The notes: generated from the letters alone by a model not told the origin. A stretch of DNA of 64,000 bases from Treponema sp. (GCA_017934745.1 JAGBIY010000009.1:95725-159724), one strand, 5' to 3'. Shown: positions 8,861 through 17,175, counted from the stretch's first letter. Made by a program: numbers and translations.

Positions 8861-9184
8861 TCACATCGACTCGAAGACGTTTCGGACGGTATCCTCTATC
8901 CTCGAAAGCAGCTCGGTCTCAAGCGTCCGTCCGAACGCTTCCTCGAACTGAGCGCACTTGTTCTCCGGGCAGCCGTCTTCCCTGAAAAGCGCGGACGGCG
9001 GGATTCCCAATATTTCTGCGATTTTGTCGACCATTTCAGGCTGCGGCCAAGTGTCCTTGTTCTCGATTTGGTTTATGTAGGCGATGCTGCGCCCCACTGC
9101 ATGGGACAATTTTTCCTGCGACATGCCAATCTTCTTTCTATAAAACTTCAGGTTGTTTACAAACACCACTCTAATCGCGCTCAT
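8861..9184 (-). CDS. Xre-family helix-turn-helix regulator
   Basis: Cytoplasmic DNA-binding protein of about 107 residues. The N-terminal HTH reads VNNLKFYRKKIGMSQEKL then AVGRSIAYINQIENKDTWP, a standard Xre/Cro fold, followed by a C-terminal helical tail likely used for dimerisation. It converges with the BrnA-like gene and is divergent from the AT-rich genes starting at 9331, which it may regulate. The ATG at 9184 was chosen because the HTH starts soon after it. No good ribosome site is visible for this or for the GTG at 9199. Confidence 0.85.
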   Translation of the reverse strand: MSAIRVVFVNNLKFYRKKIGMSQEKLSHAVGRSIAYINQIENKDTWPQPEMVDKIAEILGIPPSALFREDGCPENKCAQFEEAFGRTLETELLSRIEDTVRNVFESM

Positions 9185-9330
9185 TTTTAAAAGATGCACT
9201 TTTGTTTTGAATGTGATTACATTATGAAACTAAAATTAAAGCAAAATTTGGTGAATTTTATGGTAAAATAATGTAAGATGGATGGGAGAGGGAGATTTTG
9301 AAAAAATATGGGGAGAGGTAAAGATAAAAG

Positions 9331-9825
9331 ATGATGGTGATAGAAAACAAGCTTATACATCACGATAGGAATCTTAATTACCCAAAATCTGATTTTGCAA
9401 AGAATATGAACTGTCCGAAATCAATGATTCAGTGGGTTGATGATTTGACAAACAAAATTTTTAGCAATCCTACTGGCAAAAGCAAGTTCAAAGGCAACAT
9501 CGGATGCAGATATTGCGGGCGATATTACTCAGTAAATAACGGTACGGACAATGTATTTGTTGGATTGAAATTTGAAAGACCTGTCGGACACAAGTTGGTA
9601 GTCGGATTTTGCGTCGAAGTACCAAAAACTAATGAATCCTCTAAAAATGAATACATCGACGTGCAAAAACTACTTTCCGCTCATTACAACTACTATGCGG
9701 AATATACGGAAATAGATGAAGGATATTGGTTTTATATATTCATTGACGACTCTTTGTTTTGCTGCAAAGACAGCGGCTCTGCGGCAGCGGAAGTTGAAAA
9801 GGTCTTGAAAGATGTCTTGGAATAG
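9331..9825 (+). CDS. Hypothetical protein paired with PD-(D/E)XK gene
   Basis: Unrecognised 164-residue soluble protein, AT-rich relative to the flanking core genes. It has a CRYCGRYYS motif near residue 60 and two further cysteines near residue 149 (FCCKDSG), which may bind a metal, but no known domain is apparent. A GGGAGAGG stretch lies 12 bases before the first of two consecutive ATG codons. It ends 11 bp before the nuclease-fold gene at 9837, so the two are probably co-expressed. A role in defence or in regulating its partner is only a guess. Confidence 0.6.
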   Translation: MMVIENKLIHHDRNLNYPKSDFAKNMNCPKSMIQWVDDLTNKIFSNPTGKSKFKGNIGCRYCGRYYSVNNGTDNVFVGLKFERPVGHKLVVGFCVEVPKTNESSKNEYIDVQKLLSAHYNYYAEYTEIDEGYWFYIFIDDSLFCCKDSGSAAAEVEKVLKDVLE

Positions 9826-9836
9826 GAGCAAGAACA

Positions 9837-10835
9837 ATGGAATTGAAAAAAGCTGATTTATTCATAAACTTATCAAAATACAAGCCAAGCCAATATGTAA
9901 CGCCTCTTGAAAATTTCACAACAGAAGTGTTTGTTTATATCCTAAAAAATTTGCTTGACACAAACCCCTCTGCCGCTACAGAAATATTGAATTTATTTGG
10001 AATCAAAAACTCGGATAAGATAATAATAAGCACACAAACCGAATACAAAGTTGGGGAGCATATTTTAAGACCCGATATAACAGTTAAATCAGAAGAAGAA
10101 ATTACATTCATTGAAGTGAAGGTCAACTCAAAACTTCGTGAATCAATTCTTGGAAATGAGGGTGAAGACCAATTACAGGACTATCAAAAAATAAACACAG
10201 ACCAAAAGCCAACAAAAGTCTACTCATTGAGCAAAAACTCGATTTCATCATCTGTAAAAAACAATGTTCGATGGTATCAGATATTTGAAATCCTAAAGAA
10301 AATTGAAGACACTGACATAATTGTCAAAAATTTTCTTTGTTTCTTGACCGAAAACAAAATGGGAAGTCCTACAGATTTTACAAGCGCAGTTCAAAATTTA
10401 ATAACCGCAAACCAGCAGTTGACTGATTATTTAATTGCCATATACGAAGATTCTAATTTTTCTAAAAATTCAAAGTACCAGCTTGGAAGCGTCTATATTG
10501 AAAACGACGGCATTGGATTTTATATTCAGGATTCAAAAAAGAAAAAAAGCAAAAAGGAAGACGACTCATTTTTCTTTTTGGGTATTCTTCCTGAACAAGA
10601 GGACAGCATTTCTTTTTTGGTTCTATGCGATTGCTTAAAAGATGAGTTCAAAAGAAATGATAAATGGAAGCAGGACTGGAAAACGTGTTCCGGTGTTCAC
10701 CCTATAGTTTCATCAAAAAAAATCACTGAAATAACAGAAAAACAAACCCCCAACGAAAAAATTGAAATGGGAAGAATTTGGCTGAATACAGTTTATTCAG
10801 AATTGGGAGAATATGTAGAAGAAAAGTATATATGA
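9837..10835 (+). CDS. PD-(D/E)XK nuclease-superfamily protein
   Basis: 332-residue soluble protein whose N-terminal third carries a restriction-nuclease-like core: RPDITVKSEEEITFIEVKV (about residues 82-100), giving the D...E-x-K triad expected for Mg-dependent DNA cleavage. The remainder is lysine-rich and unassigned. An AGGAG site lies nine bases before the ATG. It directly follows the small gene at 9331 within an AT-rich stretch that also carries toxin and toxin-antitoxin genes, which fits an anti-phage or mobile origin. Related proteins are commonly annotated simply as PD-(D/E)XK nuclease family, so the actual substrate is unknown. Confidence 0.75.
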   Translation: MELKKADLFINLSKYKPSQYVTPLENFTTEVFVYILKNLLDTNPSAATEILNLFGIKNSDKIIISTQTEYKVGEHILRPDITVKSEEEITFIEVKVNSKLRESILGNEGEDQLQDYQKINTDQKPTKVYSLSKNSISSSVKNNVRWYQIFEILKKIEDTDIIVKNFLCFLTENKMGSPTDFTSAVQNLITANQQLTDYLIAIYEDSNFSKNSKYQLGSVYIENDGIGFYIQDSKKKKSKKEDDSFFFLGILPEQEDSISFLVLCDCLKDEFKRNDKWKQDWKTCSGVHPIVSSKKITEITEKQTPNEKIEMGRIWLNTVYSELGEYVEEKYI

Positions 10836-10847
10836 ACCCCGCAATAA

Positions 10848-10873
10848 AGAGAGTTCTGCTAAATTAGCAGGAC
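10848..10873. repeat. Hairpin between nuclease gene and exported-protein gene
   Basis: The arms gagttctgctaa and ttagcaggactc pair across 12 bp with one G-T pair and almost no loop. No T-run follows, so it is more likely an operator or mRNA-processing site than a terminator. Confidence 0.45.
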
Positions 10874-10908
10874 TCCCAAAAAGATAAATCACACACAAGG
10901 AGAATAAA

Positions 10909-11721
10909 ATGAAAAAACACATTCTTACACTCGTACTCGCAATTTTTTGCACAGCCGCAGTCTTTACGGAAACAAAAATTGATGTTAAGCAACACATTAT
11001 TTCTATGGATGCTGACCAAGCGATGTTAGACACAGTTGTTATTGATTCACAAGAAGTACTAGAACAAGGTGGAAAGGTTATTCTTCGTTATGACTTCGAG
11101 ATAACGGACAAAGGATTTTTCGATGCAAACAATCTTTATATTTTTCTGCGATTCCCTAGTGAATATCACTGTTTTGACGATGAAACGGTCTTGAAAGTAA
11201 CAGCTTTCTCCGGTGCTACTGATTTGAGATGCGATGTTCAAAATGCCTTTATTGGAGATAGTAGTTATTATTTGGCAATAGGAAAATTACTTGGCAGACT
11301 CCCAAAGGCGGAGTTGTGGACGTTGCGCCAACGGAGAAAGGAAAAAGACACAAAAGAATACAAATACGATTTCAGGGAGAAATGTATTGCCATTCCATTA
11401 AAAATGGTCAACAAAAAGGGAAACAAAGCATCCATTGAATTCGTCATTGATTTCAATCAGATTGCTGATAATTATTATTATTGTTTGGAAGCGTATAAGA
11501 ACAATAAGGAATTTATAAGCTGGTATGAAAACCTTTTATCCGAAATTCCAATAGACATCACATTTCACACAAAATATGACAGTATGATTAGCTACAGCAT
11601 TTCACGTGATACCTTAGAAAAAAGCAAATATGCTGAATTTGTCATGAACGTTGACTATTACCACGACTGGCTACATGACTGCGAAGCCTCAAATCACATG
11701 TTCACGATAATGGTAAAATAA
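10909..11721 (+). CDS. Exported hypothetical protein, first gene of PoNe toxin operon
   Basis: 270-residue protein with a clear Sec signal peptide (MKKHILTLVLAIFCTAAVFT) and a likely beta-rich mature part (KVILRYDFEITDKGFFDANN and similar). No family is recognised. An AAGGAG site lies five bases before the ATG. The toxin gene starts two bases after its stop, so the two should be translated from one message. Its position suggests an accessory role in toxin export, surface display or stability, but nothing in the sequence proves this. AT-rich codon use matches the toxin and immunity genes. Confidence 0.7.
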   Translation: MKKHILTLVLAIFCTAAVFTETKIDVKQHIISMDADQAMLDTVVIDSQEVLEQGGKVILRYDFEITDKGFFDANNLYIFLRFPSEYHCFDDETVLKVTAFSGATDLRCDVQNAFIGDSSYYLAIGKLLGRLPKAELWTLRQRRKEKDTKEYKYDFREKCIAIPLKMVNKKGNKASIEFVIDFNQIADNYYYCLEAYKNNKEFISWYENLLSEIPIDITFHTKYDSMISYSISRDTLEKSKYAEFVMNVDYYHDWLHDCEASNHMFTIMVK

Positions 11722-11723
11722 AA

Positions 11724-12980
11724 ATGCGAAGATTTTTTATTTTTCTGCTTTTTATTGCTATGCTGCCTCTTTTTGCGGGCAAGTCTTCTGGCAATAAAAA
11801 ACTTGGAAACAGTTTTTATAATTCTTATGAAAACTCTTATAAGGATTCCTATTCTTCATCGTATAAGTCTGCATACAAAAACGCTTATCACAATTTATAT
11901 GACCCGAATTATGGAAAATATCTAAAATTTGTCATAGAAAACGATGCTATCGCAGAAGAAAATTTCGTCAAATACTTCTCCGATTGGCAGTGGTCGGGTC
12001 AAGAACAGGACTTCTTCTCTTATGCCGAAAGCAGAGCCGAACGGGAGCGGAAACTCGCAGACTGCTACGATGCCGCCATAAAAAAGTTCGGAATCGGAAC
12101 TGCGCTTGTCGCGACGAGTTGGATGGTCGCTTTTGTCGTGCCCGGCGGACAAATTTTTACACTATCCATGATGGTCATTGCAAAAGAAGTGACCATAGGA
12201 GCGTTGAGCGGCGGAGCTATCGGTGCGGTAACGTCTGCGGGAATCGCCTATATGCAGGGGAAGCGCGGCGATGAGCTGCTTTGCGAGACAATCAATGGCG
12301 CTGCGGACGGATATCTTGTTGGAGCGGTAACAGGGCTTGTTTCTGGTGGTGCTAAAGCTATAAAAGAAGCGCGCAAAGCAAAAATGATGAAGTCGTTTTC
12401 TGGAACTGAGACAATCTTTTGCGAAAATGTCTACGACGAAACTGGAAAACTTATTGGAAAATACGACCCGAAATGGTATAAAACGGAAAAGTGTGTCCGC
12501 GATATTGAGAGAAACGGTCTTGAAAATTTGACACCTGCCCAAAAAGGCAATTATGGAGAAATGAAAACAGACCTTTTCATGCGCGATAGGGGGTATGAAA
12601 GGGTAAGCAAAACACAAGTTACGAATCTTACTGAAAAAGCTCCGCAGGGTATTGATGGTGTGTATTACAATCCCAATGGAAATCCTCCTTATATAATAGC
12701 AGAAGCGAAATGTGGCTATCAAAATTCAGTGGGAGAATTCATGGGGAAAAAAGCACTTTCCACCCCTGCCGACGGTATAGAAATGAGCGAAAATTGGCTT
12801 TTTGGAAACATAACAGGCAACAACCGACTTGAGTCAGCCGTAGGAAAAAAAATAGCCGATGATATTGAGGAACAAGGATTTGAAACAGTTCTTGTGCATG
12901 TAAACAACAAAACGGGAGAATGCAGCGCATACGCTTTGGAATCGACAGCAAATGATGTCAACATTGTTGGAGTTTGGTAA
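11724..12980 (+). CDS. Exported polymorphic toxin with C-terminal PoNe-like DNase domain
   Basis: 418-residue protein. Residues 1-19 are a Sec signal peptide, and 29-63 form a Tyr/Ser/Asn-rich repeat (xSYxxSY pattern). Residues 123-210 are glycine-rich and hydrophobic, typical of pre-toxin segments. The C-terminus from about 268 resembles the PoNe group of PD-(D/E)XK DNase toxins: KGNYGEMKTD with Glu279, QGIDGVY with Asp311 and IIAEAK with Glu327 and Lys329. PoNe domains are usually delivered by type VI or VII systems, whereas this one carries a signal peptide and no such apparatus is seen nearby. The matching immunity gene follows four bases after the stop. Target DNA cleavage is inferred from the family. 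Confidence 0.82.
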   Translation: MRRFFIFLLFIAMLPLFAGKSSGNKKLGNSFYNSYENSYKDSYSSSYKSAYKNAYHNLYDPNYGKYLKFVIENDAIAEENFVKYFSDWQWSGQEQDFFSYAESRAERERKLADCYDAAIKKFGIGTALVATSWMVAFVVPGGQIFTLSMMVIAKEVTIGALSGGAIGAVTSAGIAYMQGKRGDELLCETINGAADGYLVGAVTGLVSGGAKAIKEARKAKMMKSFSGTETIFCENVYDETGKLIGKYDPKWYKTEKCVRDIERNGLENLTPAQKGNYGEMKTDLFMRDRGYERVSKTQVTNLTEKAPQGIDGVYYNPNGNPPYIIAEAKCGYQNSVGEFMGKKALSTPADGIEMSENWLFGNITGNNRLESAVGKKIADDIEEQGFETVLVHVNNKTGECSAYALESTANDVNIVGVW

Positions 12981-12984
12981 AAAT

Positions 12985-13638
12985 ATGAGAGATTCTATAA
13001 AAGACAAATGTTATTTTGACGATTTCATAAAAGAGGATTCAGAGAGAATTTCTGCTTTTGTGGAAAAACTAAAAAACGGACAAATTCCAGATGCTCGTGT
13101 CCAGAGAATCAAAGAAAAAACAACGGCTCTTCAACTTGGAGTTTTTATTGCACGATATTCAAGAGGCGATGAGTTAATCGAATTATCGAAGTCTTTTCCC
13201 CCTCTTTTTGATTCATGGACAGGTACATTCAACAAAAACAATTACGATGTAAATCTCAAAATGTTTTCTTTGTCTGTTCTATTCAATTTTGAAAAAGAAC
13301 TAAGCAAAATCGAAAGCAATTTGCTTGAAATCGATGATTGGCTCATAACTTATCTTCTTTGCGGCGAAAACGACAAGACTCTTGTTTATCCTGAGCATTA
13401 CGAAAGTTTGCGGTCAATTTTGAAAAACAATTCTTTTGATTCCCTTTTGAGTTATGCGGAAAACGATTGGTTCGATGAGGAGTTGGACTGTTTCTTTTCT
13501 CACAAGTCTTCGGAGAATTTATATTATGGCTACTGGTGCTTTGAAGTCGCGGCAATCATAAAGAAACTGAAAATCGACGACAGAAAGCTGGCAAACGCAA
13601 AATTCTATCCATACGATTTGGCTCATTTCCAAAACTAA
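12985..13638 (+). CDS. PoNi-type immunity protein (DUF1910/DUF1911-like)
   Basis: 217-residue soluble protein expected to bind and block the toxin encoded just upstream. Family-like features are ARYSRGDELIELS near residue 70, LFDSWTGTF near 85, LEIDDWLITYLL near 125, and the C-terminal YYGYWCFEVAAIIKKLKIDD followed by FYPYDLAHF, characteristic of DUF1911. The ATG at 12985 is four bases after the toxin stop and was preferred over ATGs at 12952 and 12955 inside the toxin gene. Two short fragments matching this gene occur further downstream (14293 and 15883), suggesting other PoNi copies once existed here. Confidence 0.85.
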   Translation: MRDSIKDKCYFDDFIKEDSERISAFVEKLKNGQIPDARVQRIKEKTTALQLGVFIARYSRGDELIELSKSFPPLFDSWTGTFNKNNYDVNLKMFSLSVLFNFEKELSKIESNLLEIDDWLITYLLCGENDKTLVYPEHYESLRSILKNNSFDSLLSYAENDWFDEELDCFFSHKSSENLYYGYWCFEVAAIIKKLKIDDRKLANAKFYPYDLAHFQN

Positions 13639-13705
13639 AAAAAATCCACAGCAATCCTCCATCAACATGTCAAAAACGATTGCTTTCACCTCCTTCACCA
13701 AAAAC

Positions 13706-13735
13706 TTGCAAGCAGGTATCAATCAGGTGTATATT
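13706..13735 (+). promoter_or_regulatory. Predicted promoter of RelB/YafQ module
   Basis: TTGCAA and TATATT hexamers are separated by 18 bp. An AAGGAGGTG ribosome site follows about ten bases later, just before the ATG at 13756. It fits a sigma-70-type promoter for the toxin-antitoxin pair. Confidence 0.55.
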
Positions 13736-13755
13736 CATGGCAAGGAGGTGCGAAC

Positions 13756-14022
13756 ATGAATCAATCCGCTTTTAGCGTCAGAATGGACAGCAATTTGAAA
13801 AAAGAATTTTCTCTTATTTGCGAAGATTTTGGAATGCCGGTTTCCACGGCCATCACCCTGTTTGCGAAAGCCGTTGTCAGAGAACACAGAATTCCGTTTG
13901 AAATTCGAAGCGACTTGCCCAACAGCCTTACCAAGCAGACAATTGAGCTTGCAGAAAACGGGAAAGAATTGCATGGACCTTTTTCAACTCTCACAGATTT
14001 GAGGGCTTCATTAGATGCTTGA
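13756..14022 (+). CDS. RelB/DinJ-family antitoxin
   Basis: 88-residue ribbon-helix-helix antitoxin: SAFSVRMDSNLKKEFSLICEDFGMPVSTAITLFAKAVVRE is the classic RelB/DinJ N-terminal dimerisation and DNA-binding region. The C-terminal tail, rich in acidic and polar residues, should wrap the toxin. A strong AAGGAGGTG precedes the ATG. The gene overlaps its toxin by eight bases, a normal arrangement that couples translation. It probably represses its own promoter through the sequence just upstream. Confidence 0.92.
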   Translation: MNQSAFSVRMDSNLKKEFSLICEDFGMPVSTAITLFAKAVVREHRIPFEIRSDLPNSLTKQTIELAENGKELHGPFSTLTDLRASLDA

Positions 14023-14287
14023 TATTGTATACACAACCCAATTCAAGAAGGATTATAAGCTCGCCAAAAAACGCCATGTAGATATTGAAGAACTTTTCAG
14101 AGTCATAGGAATGCTTCAAAATCAACAAGTATTGCCCGAAGAAAAGAAAGACCATCCATTGGTCGGCAATTACAAAGGCTACAGAGAATGCCATGTACGA
14201 CCAGATTTGCTCTTGATATATAAAATAAAAGAAAAAGAACTGGAGTTGGTTCTTTTTAGAACAGGAACTCATTCTGATTTGTATTAG
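14015..14287 (+). CDS. yafQ: YafQ-type mRNA interferase toxin
   Basis: 90-residue RelE-superfamily ribosome-dependent endoribonuclease. Features include YTTQFKKDYKLAKKRHVDIEEL, the mid-region DHPLVGNYKGYRECHVRPDLLLIYKI and the C-terminal LVLFRTGTHSDLY, where the histidines and terminal His-Ser-Asp region correspond to YafQ active-site residues. Length is normal, so it looks intact and active. It overlaps the antitoxin gene, forming a type II module. Within six bases of its stop begins a short fragment of a PoNi immunity gene. Confidence 0.92.
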   Translation: MLDIVYTTQFKKDYKLAKKRHVDIEELFRVIGMLQNQQVLPEEKKDHPLVGNYKGYRECHVRPDLLLIYKIKEKELELVLFRTGTHSDLY

Positions 14288-14292
14288 ATAGA

Positions 14293-14338
14293 CAAAATCG
14301 AAAGCAGTTTGCTTGAAATCGATGATTGGCTCATAAAT
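14293..14338 (+). pseudogene. Fragment of a PoNi immunity gene
   Basis: About 45 bp matches the internal part of the intact PoNi gene near 13306-13350, encoding K-IES-LLEIDDWLI with only a few base changes. It is cut off on both sides. The surrounding frame continues into unrelated sequence. This is best read as the scar of a second immunity cassette or of recombination between cassettes. Confidence 0.6.
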
Positions 14339-14470
14339 GCTCGCCGCTCTGAAAAACATGGGCAAAGGCTACCAGACACGAATAAACAACATCCTCAGGC
14401 AGGCTGTATTCGGCTGAGTGCAAGCCATCACTCTACCCCACCTCCATTGCTCTCCCCCATTTTCTTCGTT

Positions 14471-14505
14471 AAAATAATAACAGTTAAGTTAACTACCATT
14501 ATTTT
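14471..14505. promoter_or_regulatory. 35-bp interrupted palindrome, candidate operator
   Basis: Outer arms aaaataat and attatttt flank an inner palindrome agttaagttaact. It lies 21 bp before the ATG of the ATPase gene at 14526, the usual place for a repressor site, but the binding protein is unknown. Confidence 0.45.
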
Positions 14506-14525
14506 ATTTCACAAGGCGGTCATCC

Positions 14526-15839
14526 ATGGAAAAATTTTACGACAGAAAAAACGAACTTGAGCTGATTGGGAAAATCGAAAGGCAGTCGGAAAACAATGCA
14601 TGTTTTACAGTGCTCACGGGAAGGCGGCGCGTTGGAAAGACTGCGCTTGTGAAAGAGTTCCTGAAAGGGAAAAGAGGCGCGTACCTTTTTGTCGTAAAAA
14701 CTTCCGAACCGCTTCTTTGCAGGGAATGGCAAAAAATTCTTGAGGAGCAGCTTTCGCTAAAAATTTTCGGAACCGTATCGAGCCTTTCGGATTTGTTCGC
14801 ACAAGTCTTTGAATTCTCAAAAAGCAACCATTTTGCGCTGGTAATCGATGAATTCCAGGAACTTGAGAACGTGAACAGGTCATTCTTCAGCTCGCTCCAA
14901 AATCTTTGGGACAGCGCGAAAGGCGAATCGAAAATCAACCTGATTGTCTCCGGGTCTGTATACTCGATGATGACAAAAATCTTTGAGGGGCAGAAGGAAC
15001 CTCTTTTCGGCAGGGCCACGCATAAAATGAACATAAAGCCGTTCACTCCGTCCGTCATAAAAGAAATACTTGCGGATTTCAACCCGAATTACATGCCGGA
15101 AGATTTGCTCTGTCTTTACATGCTTTCTGGCGGAGTCCCAAAATACATTTTTCTCTTGATGTATGCCGGCGCCTTTTCAAAAGACACCATGCTTTCTTAT
15201 GCGCTGGGCGAAACTTCTCCATTCCTAATAGACGGAAAGGAAATACTTGTAAGCGAAATTGGCAAGGATTACGGAATTTACTTTTCGGTACTGCGCCTTA
15301 TTTCGGAAGGCCTTACTTGCCAAAGCGAAATCGACTCGGTGATTCAGAAAAACACAGGCTCATATCTCAAAAATCTTGAGGAGAATTTCGGAGTGATAAA
15401 GCCAATACGTCCGCTTTTCTCAAAACCTGCAAGCCGAAACGCACGCTACCAGATAACAGACTGCTATCTCAGGTTCTTCTTCAGGTTCGTCTACTCAAAC
15501 CAGTCCCTCATCGAATTCGGCCAACACGACACTCTCAAAGAGATAGTGCTCAGGGATTACGAGACTTTTTCCGGCAAGTCACTCGAACAGTATTTCACCT
15601 CGAAAATCCAGGAGGAGCGGAAACTGACTTCAATCGGCGGCTGGTGGGACAGGAAGTCCCAGAATGAAATCGACATCATCGCGATAAACGCCCTTGAGAA
15701 GACTTGCTGCATCTATGAAGTGAAACGGCAGGCAAAGAAAATCGACATGGAACTGCTGGGAGAAAAAGTACGCCAATTCTCAAACAACATCCCCGGCTAC
15801 GCAATTTCACTTGAGGGATTGTCGATGGAAGACATGTAG
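14526..15839 (+). CDS. Archaeal-type ATPase with DUF234-like nuclease-fold C-terminus
   Basis: 437-residue cytoplasmic ATPase of the STAND/AAA-like archaeal ATPase family. The Walker A motif is GRRRVGKT (about 37-44), the Walker B region is HFALVIDEFQEL, and a winged-helix region follows. The C-terminal portion (GWWDRKSQNEIDIIAIN to CCIYEVKRQ) carries a D...E-x-K pattern like DUF234/PD-(D/E)XK domains. An AAGGCGG-like site precedes the ATG. Function in this family is unclear; members are frequent in mobile or defence-rich DNA. It lies between a PoNi fragment and a HipA-like kinase. Confidence 0.85.
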   Translation: MEKFYDRKNELELIGKIERQSENNACFTVLTGRRRVGKTALVKEFLKGKRGAYLFVVKTSEPLLCREWQKILEEQLSLKIFGTVSSLSDLFAQVFEFSKSNHFALVIDEFQELENVNRSFFSSLQNLWDSAKGESKINLIVSGSVYSMMTKIFEGQKEPLFGRATHKMNIKPFTPSVIKEILADFNPNYMPEDLLCLYMLSGGVPKYIFLLMYAGAFSKDTMLSYALGETSPFLIDGKEILVSEIGKDYGIYFSVLRLISEGLTCQSEIDSVIQKNTGSYLKNLEENFGVIKPIRPLFSKPASRNARYQITDCYLRFFFRFVYSNQSLIEFGQHDTLKEIVLRDYETFSGKSLEQYFTSKIQEERKLTSIGGWWDRKSQNEIDIIAINALEKTCCIYEVKRQAKKIDMELLGEKVRQFSNNIPGYAISLEGLSMEDM

Positions 15840-15882
15840 CGAGTTCTCCAGTTTTCATTCCAGAAAATGCCGTTTTCACTCC

Positions 15883-15900
15883 CTTTTTGATTCATGGACA
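15883..15900 (+). pseudogene. Second possible PoNi fragment
   Basis: An 18-bp exact match (ctttttgattcatggaca) to the intact PoNi gene near 13203-13220, where it encodes LFDSW. Alone it is weak evidence, but together with the fragment at 14293 it supports loss of an earlier immunity gene. Confidence 0.3.
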
Positions 15901-15935
15901 ATGCGCTATCATTTTTGCACAGGAGCGCACGCTGA

Positions 15936-17126
15936 ATGGTTTACACGCTATGCCACAAAGACATACAGGTCCTCGAATTCAAAATGGAAGACGACGAAGT
16001 TTCCGATGTGATTTCAATCTTGGACGAAAAGCACCTTCCTGTCGGGGTGTTCAAAGATTTTGAGAAGGGAGTGTCGAAAAAGCAGCAGTTCCGTTCATGG
16101 TGGAGGAGCCGCGCGATTCCCGCAAGCCGTCAAAATCTTAGGGATGCGCTGGAGATGCTCGGCAACATCACTACGGAGCAGCTTGCCGCAAAATCGTTCG
16201 GGTTGAGCCTCTCGGACCAATATTGGGCGAAACCGGTCGACAGCCCTCTAACATGGAAAGACGTCAATTTCTTCGAGAACGATTTCTCCGATGATGTCGG
16301 GAAGGCTCTTTTCGGCACCCTCGACATCGCCGACATTTCGAGCCTGAGCCTACTTTCCCCGGACAACACGTCGGACGGCTGGCTCAAAAAGAAGTGGATT
16401 ATTGACAACAGCGAGCGGGTCCTCTTGAAAGGCGGAAGCGGAACGGAACAGCAGGAACCTTTCAACGAAGCGATTGCAAGCGAAATCTGCAGGAGGCTGG
16501 GAGTTCCGCATGTGGAATATTCTGTGGCGGAGCATGACGGGAGATACTATTCCGCCTGCAAGGATTTCATCACGGGCGACACGGAATTGGTCAGCGCGTG
16601 GCACATCAAAAACGCACTGCCAAGGGGAAAAAACGAATCGGAGTACGCGCACTTTTTAAGATGCTGCGAGGCGGTGGGGATAAAAAACATGGAAAGCATC
16701 AAAAAGCAGCTCTGCCAAATGTTCACCATGGACTGCATAATCGCAAATTCTGACAGGCACTTCAACAATTTCGGATTCGTCAGGGACGCTGCCACTCTTG
16801 ACTGGCAAGGCCTCGCCCCTGTTTTCGACTCAGGAACTTCGCTTTTCCACGACGTGTCCGCATACGACTTGAAAAACACGGCAGAGTACATTTCAAAAAA
16901 CGCAAGCTCAAAGCCATTCGCAAAAAGGCATCTGGAACAACTGGAAAAACTGCAGTGCAAAGAATATTGCGGGGATTTGCGTTTCGAATCTCTCTCGGAT
17001 ATTTCAGCCTGGGCGGAAAATCTATTGGAGAAGAACAGGCACCTGTCTGAAAAAAAGGACATCCTCTGCAATATCCTTGAAGAGAGGGTCAGGGAAACAA
17101 AGAACGCCATTTTCGGCACAGCGTGA
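15936..17126 (+). CDS. HipA-like serine/threonine kinase without HipB partner
   Basis: 396-residue protein with the HipA/phosphatidylinositol-kinase-like catalytic core: MDCIIANSDRHFNNFGF (residues 265-281) holds the catalytic Asp273 and metal-binding Asn, and LAPVFDSGTSL (293-303) holds the metal-binding Asp298. WIIDNSERVLLKGG near 154-167 is the nucleotide-binding strand region. Classical HipA phosphorylates glutamyl-tRNA synthetase and causes dormancy. The substrate here is unknown. There is no HipB-like HTH gene beside it, and the N-terminal ~150 residues are unlike canonical HipA. An AGGAG site lies ten bases before the ATG. Confidence 0.8.
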   Translation: MVYTLCHKDIQVLEFKMEDDEVSDVISILDEKHLPVGVFKDFEKGVSKKQQFRSWWRSRAIPASRQNLRDALEMLGNITTEQLAAKSFGLSLSDQYWAKPVDSPLTWKDVNFFENDFSDDVGKALFGTLDIADISSLSLLSPDNTSDGWLKKKWIIDNSERVLLKGGSGTEQQEPFNEAIASEICRRLGVPHVEYSVAEHDGRYYSACKDFITGDTELVSAWHIKNALPRGKNESEYAHFLRCCEAVGIKNMESIKKQLCQMFTMDCIIANSDRHFNNFGFVRDAATLDWQGLAPVFDSGTSLFHDVSAYDLKNTAEYISKNASSKPFAKRHLEQLEKLQCKEYCGDLRFESLSDISAWAENLLEKNRHLSEKKDILCNILEERVRETKNAIFGTA

Positions 17127-17175
17127 AAAACGGCAACCAGCCTTTTTCATGCGTAAGCCGTGCTAGCCACCGCCC

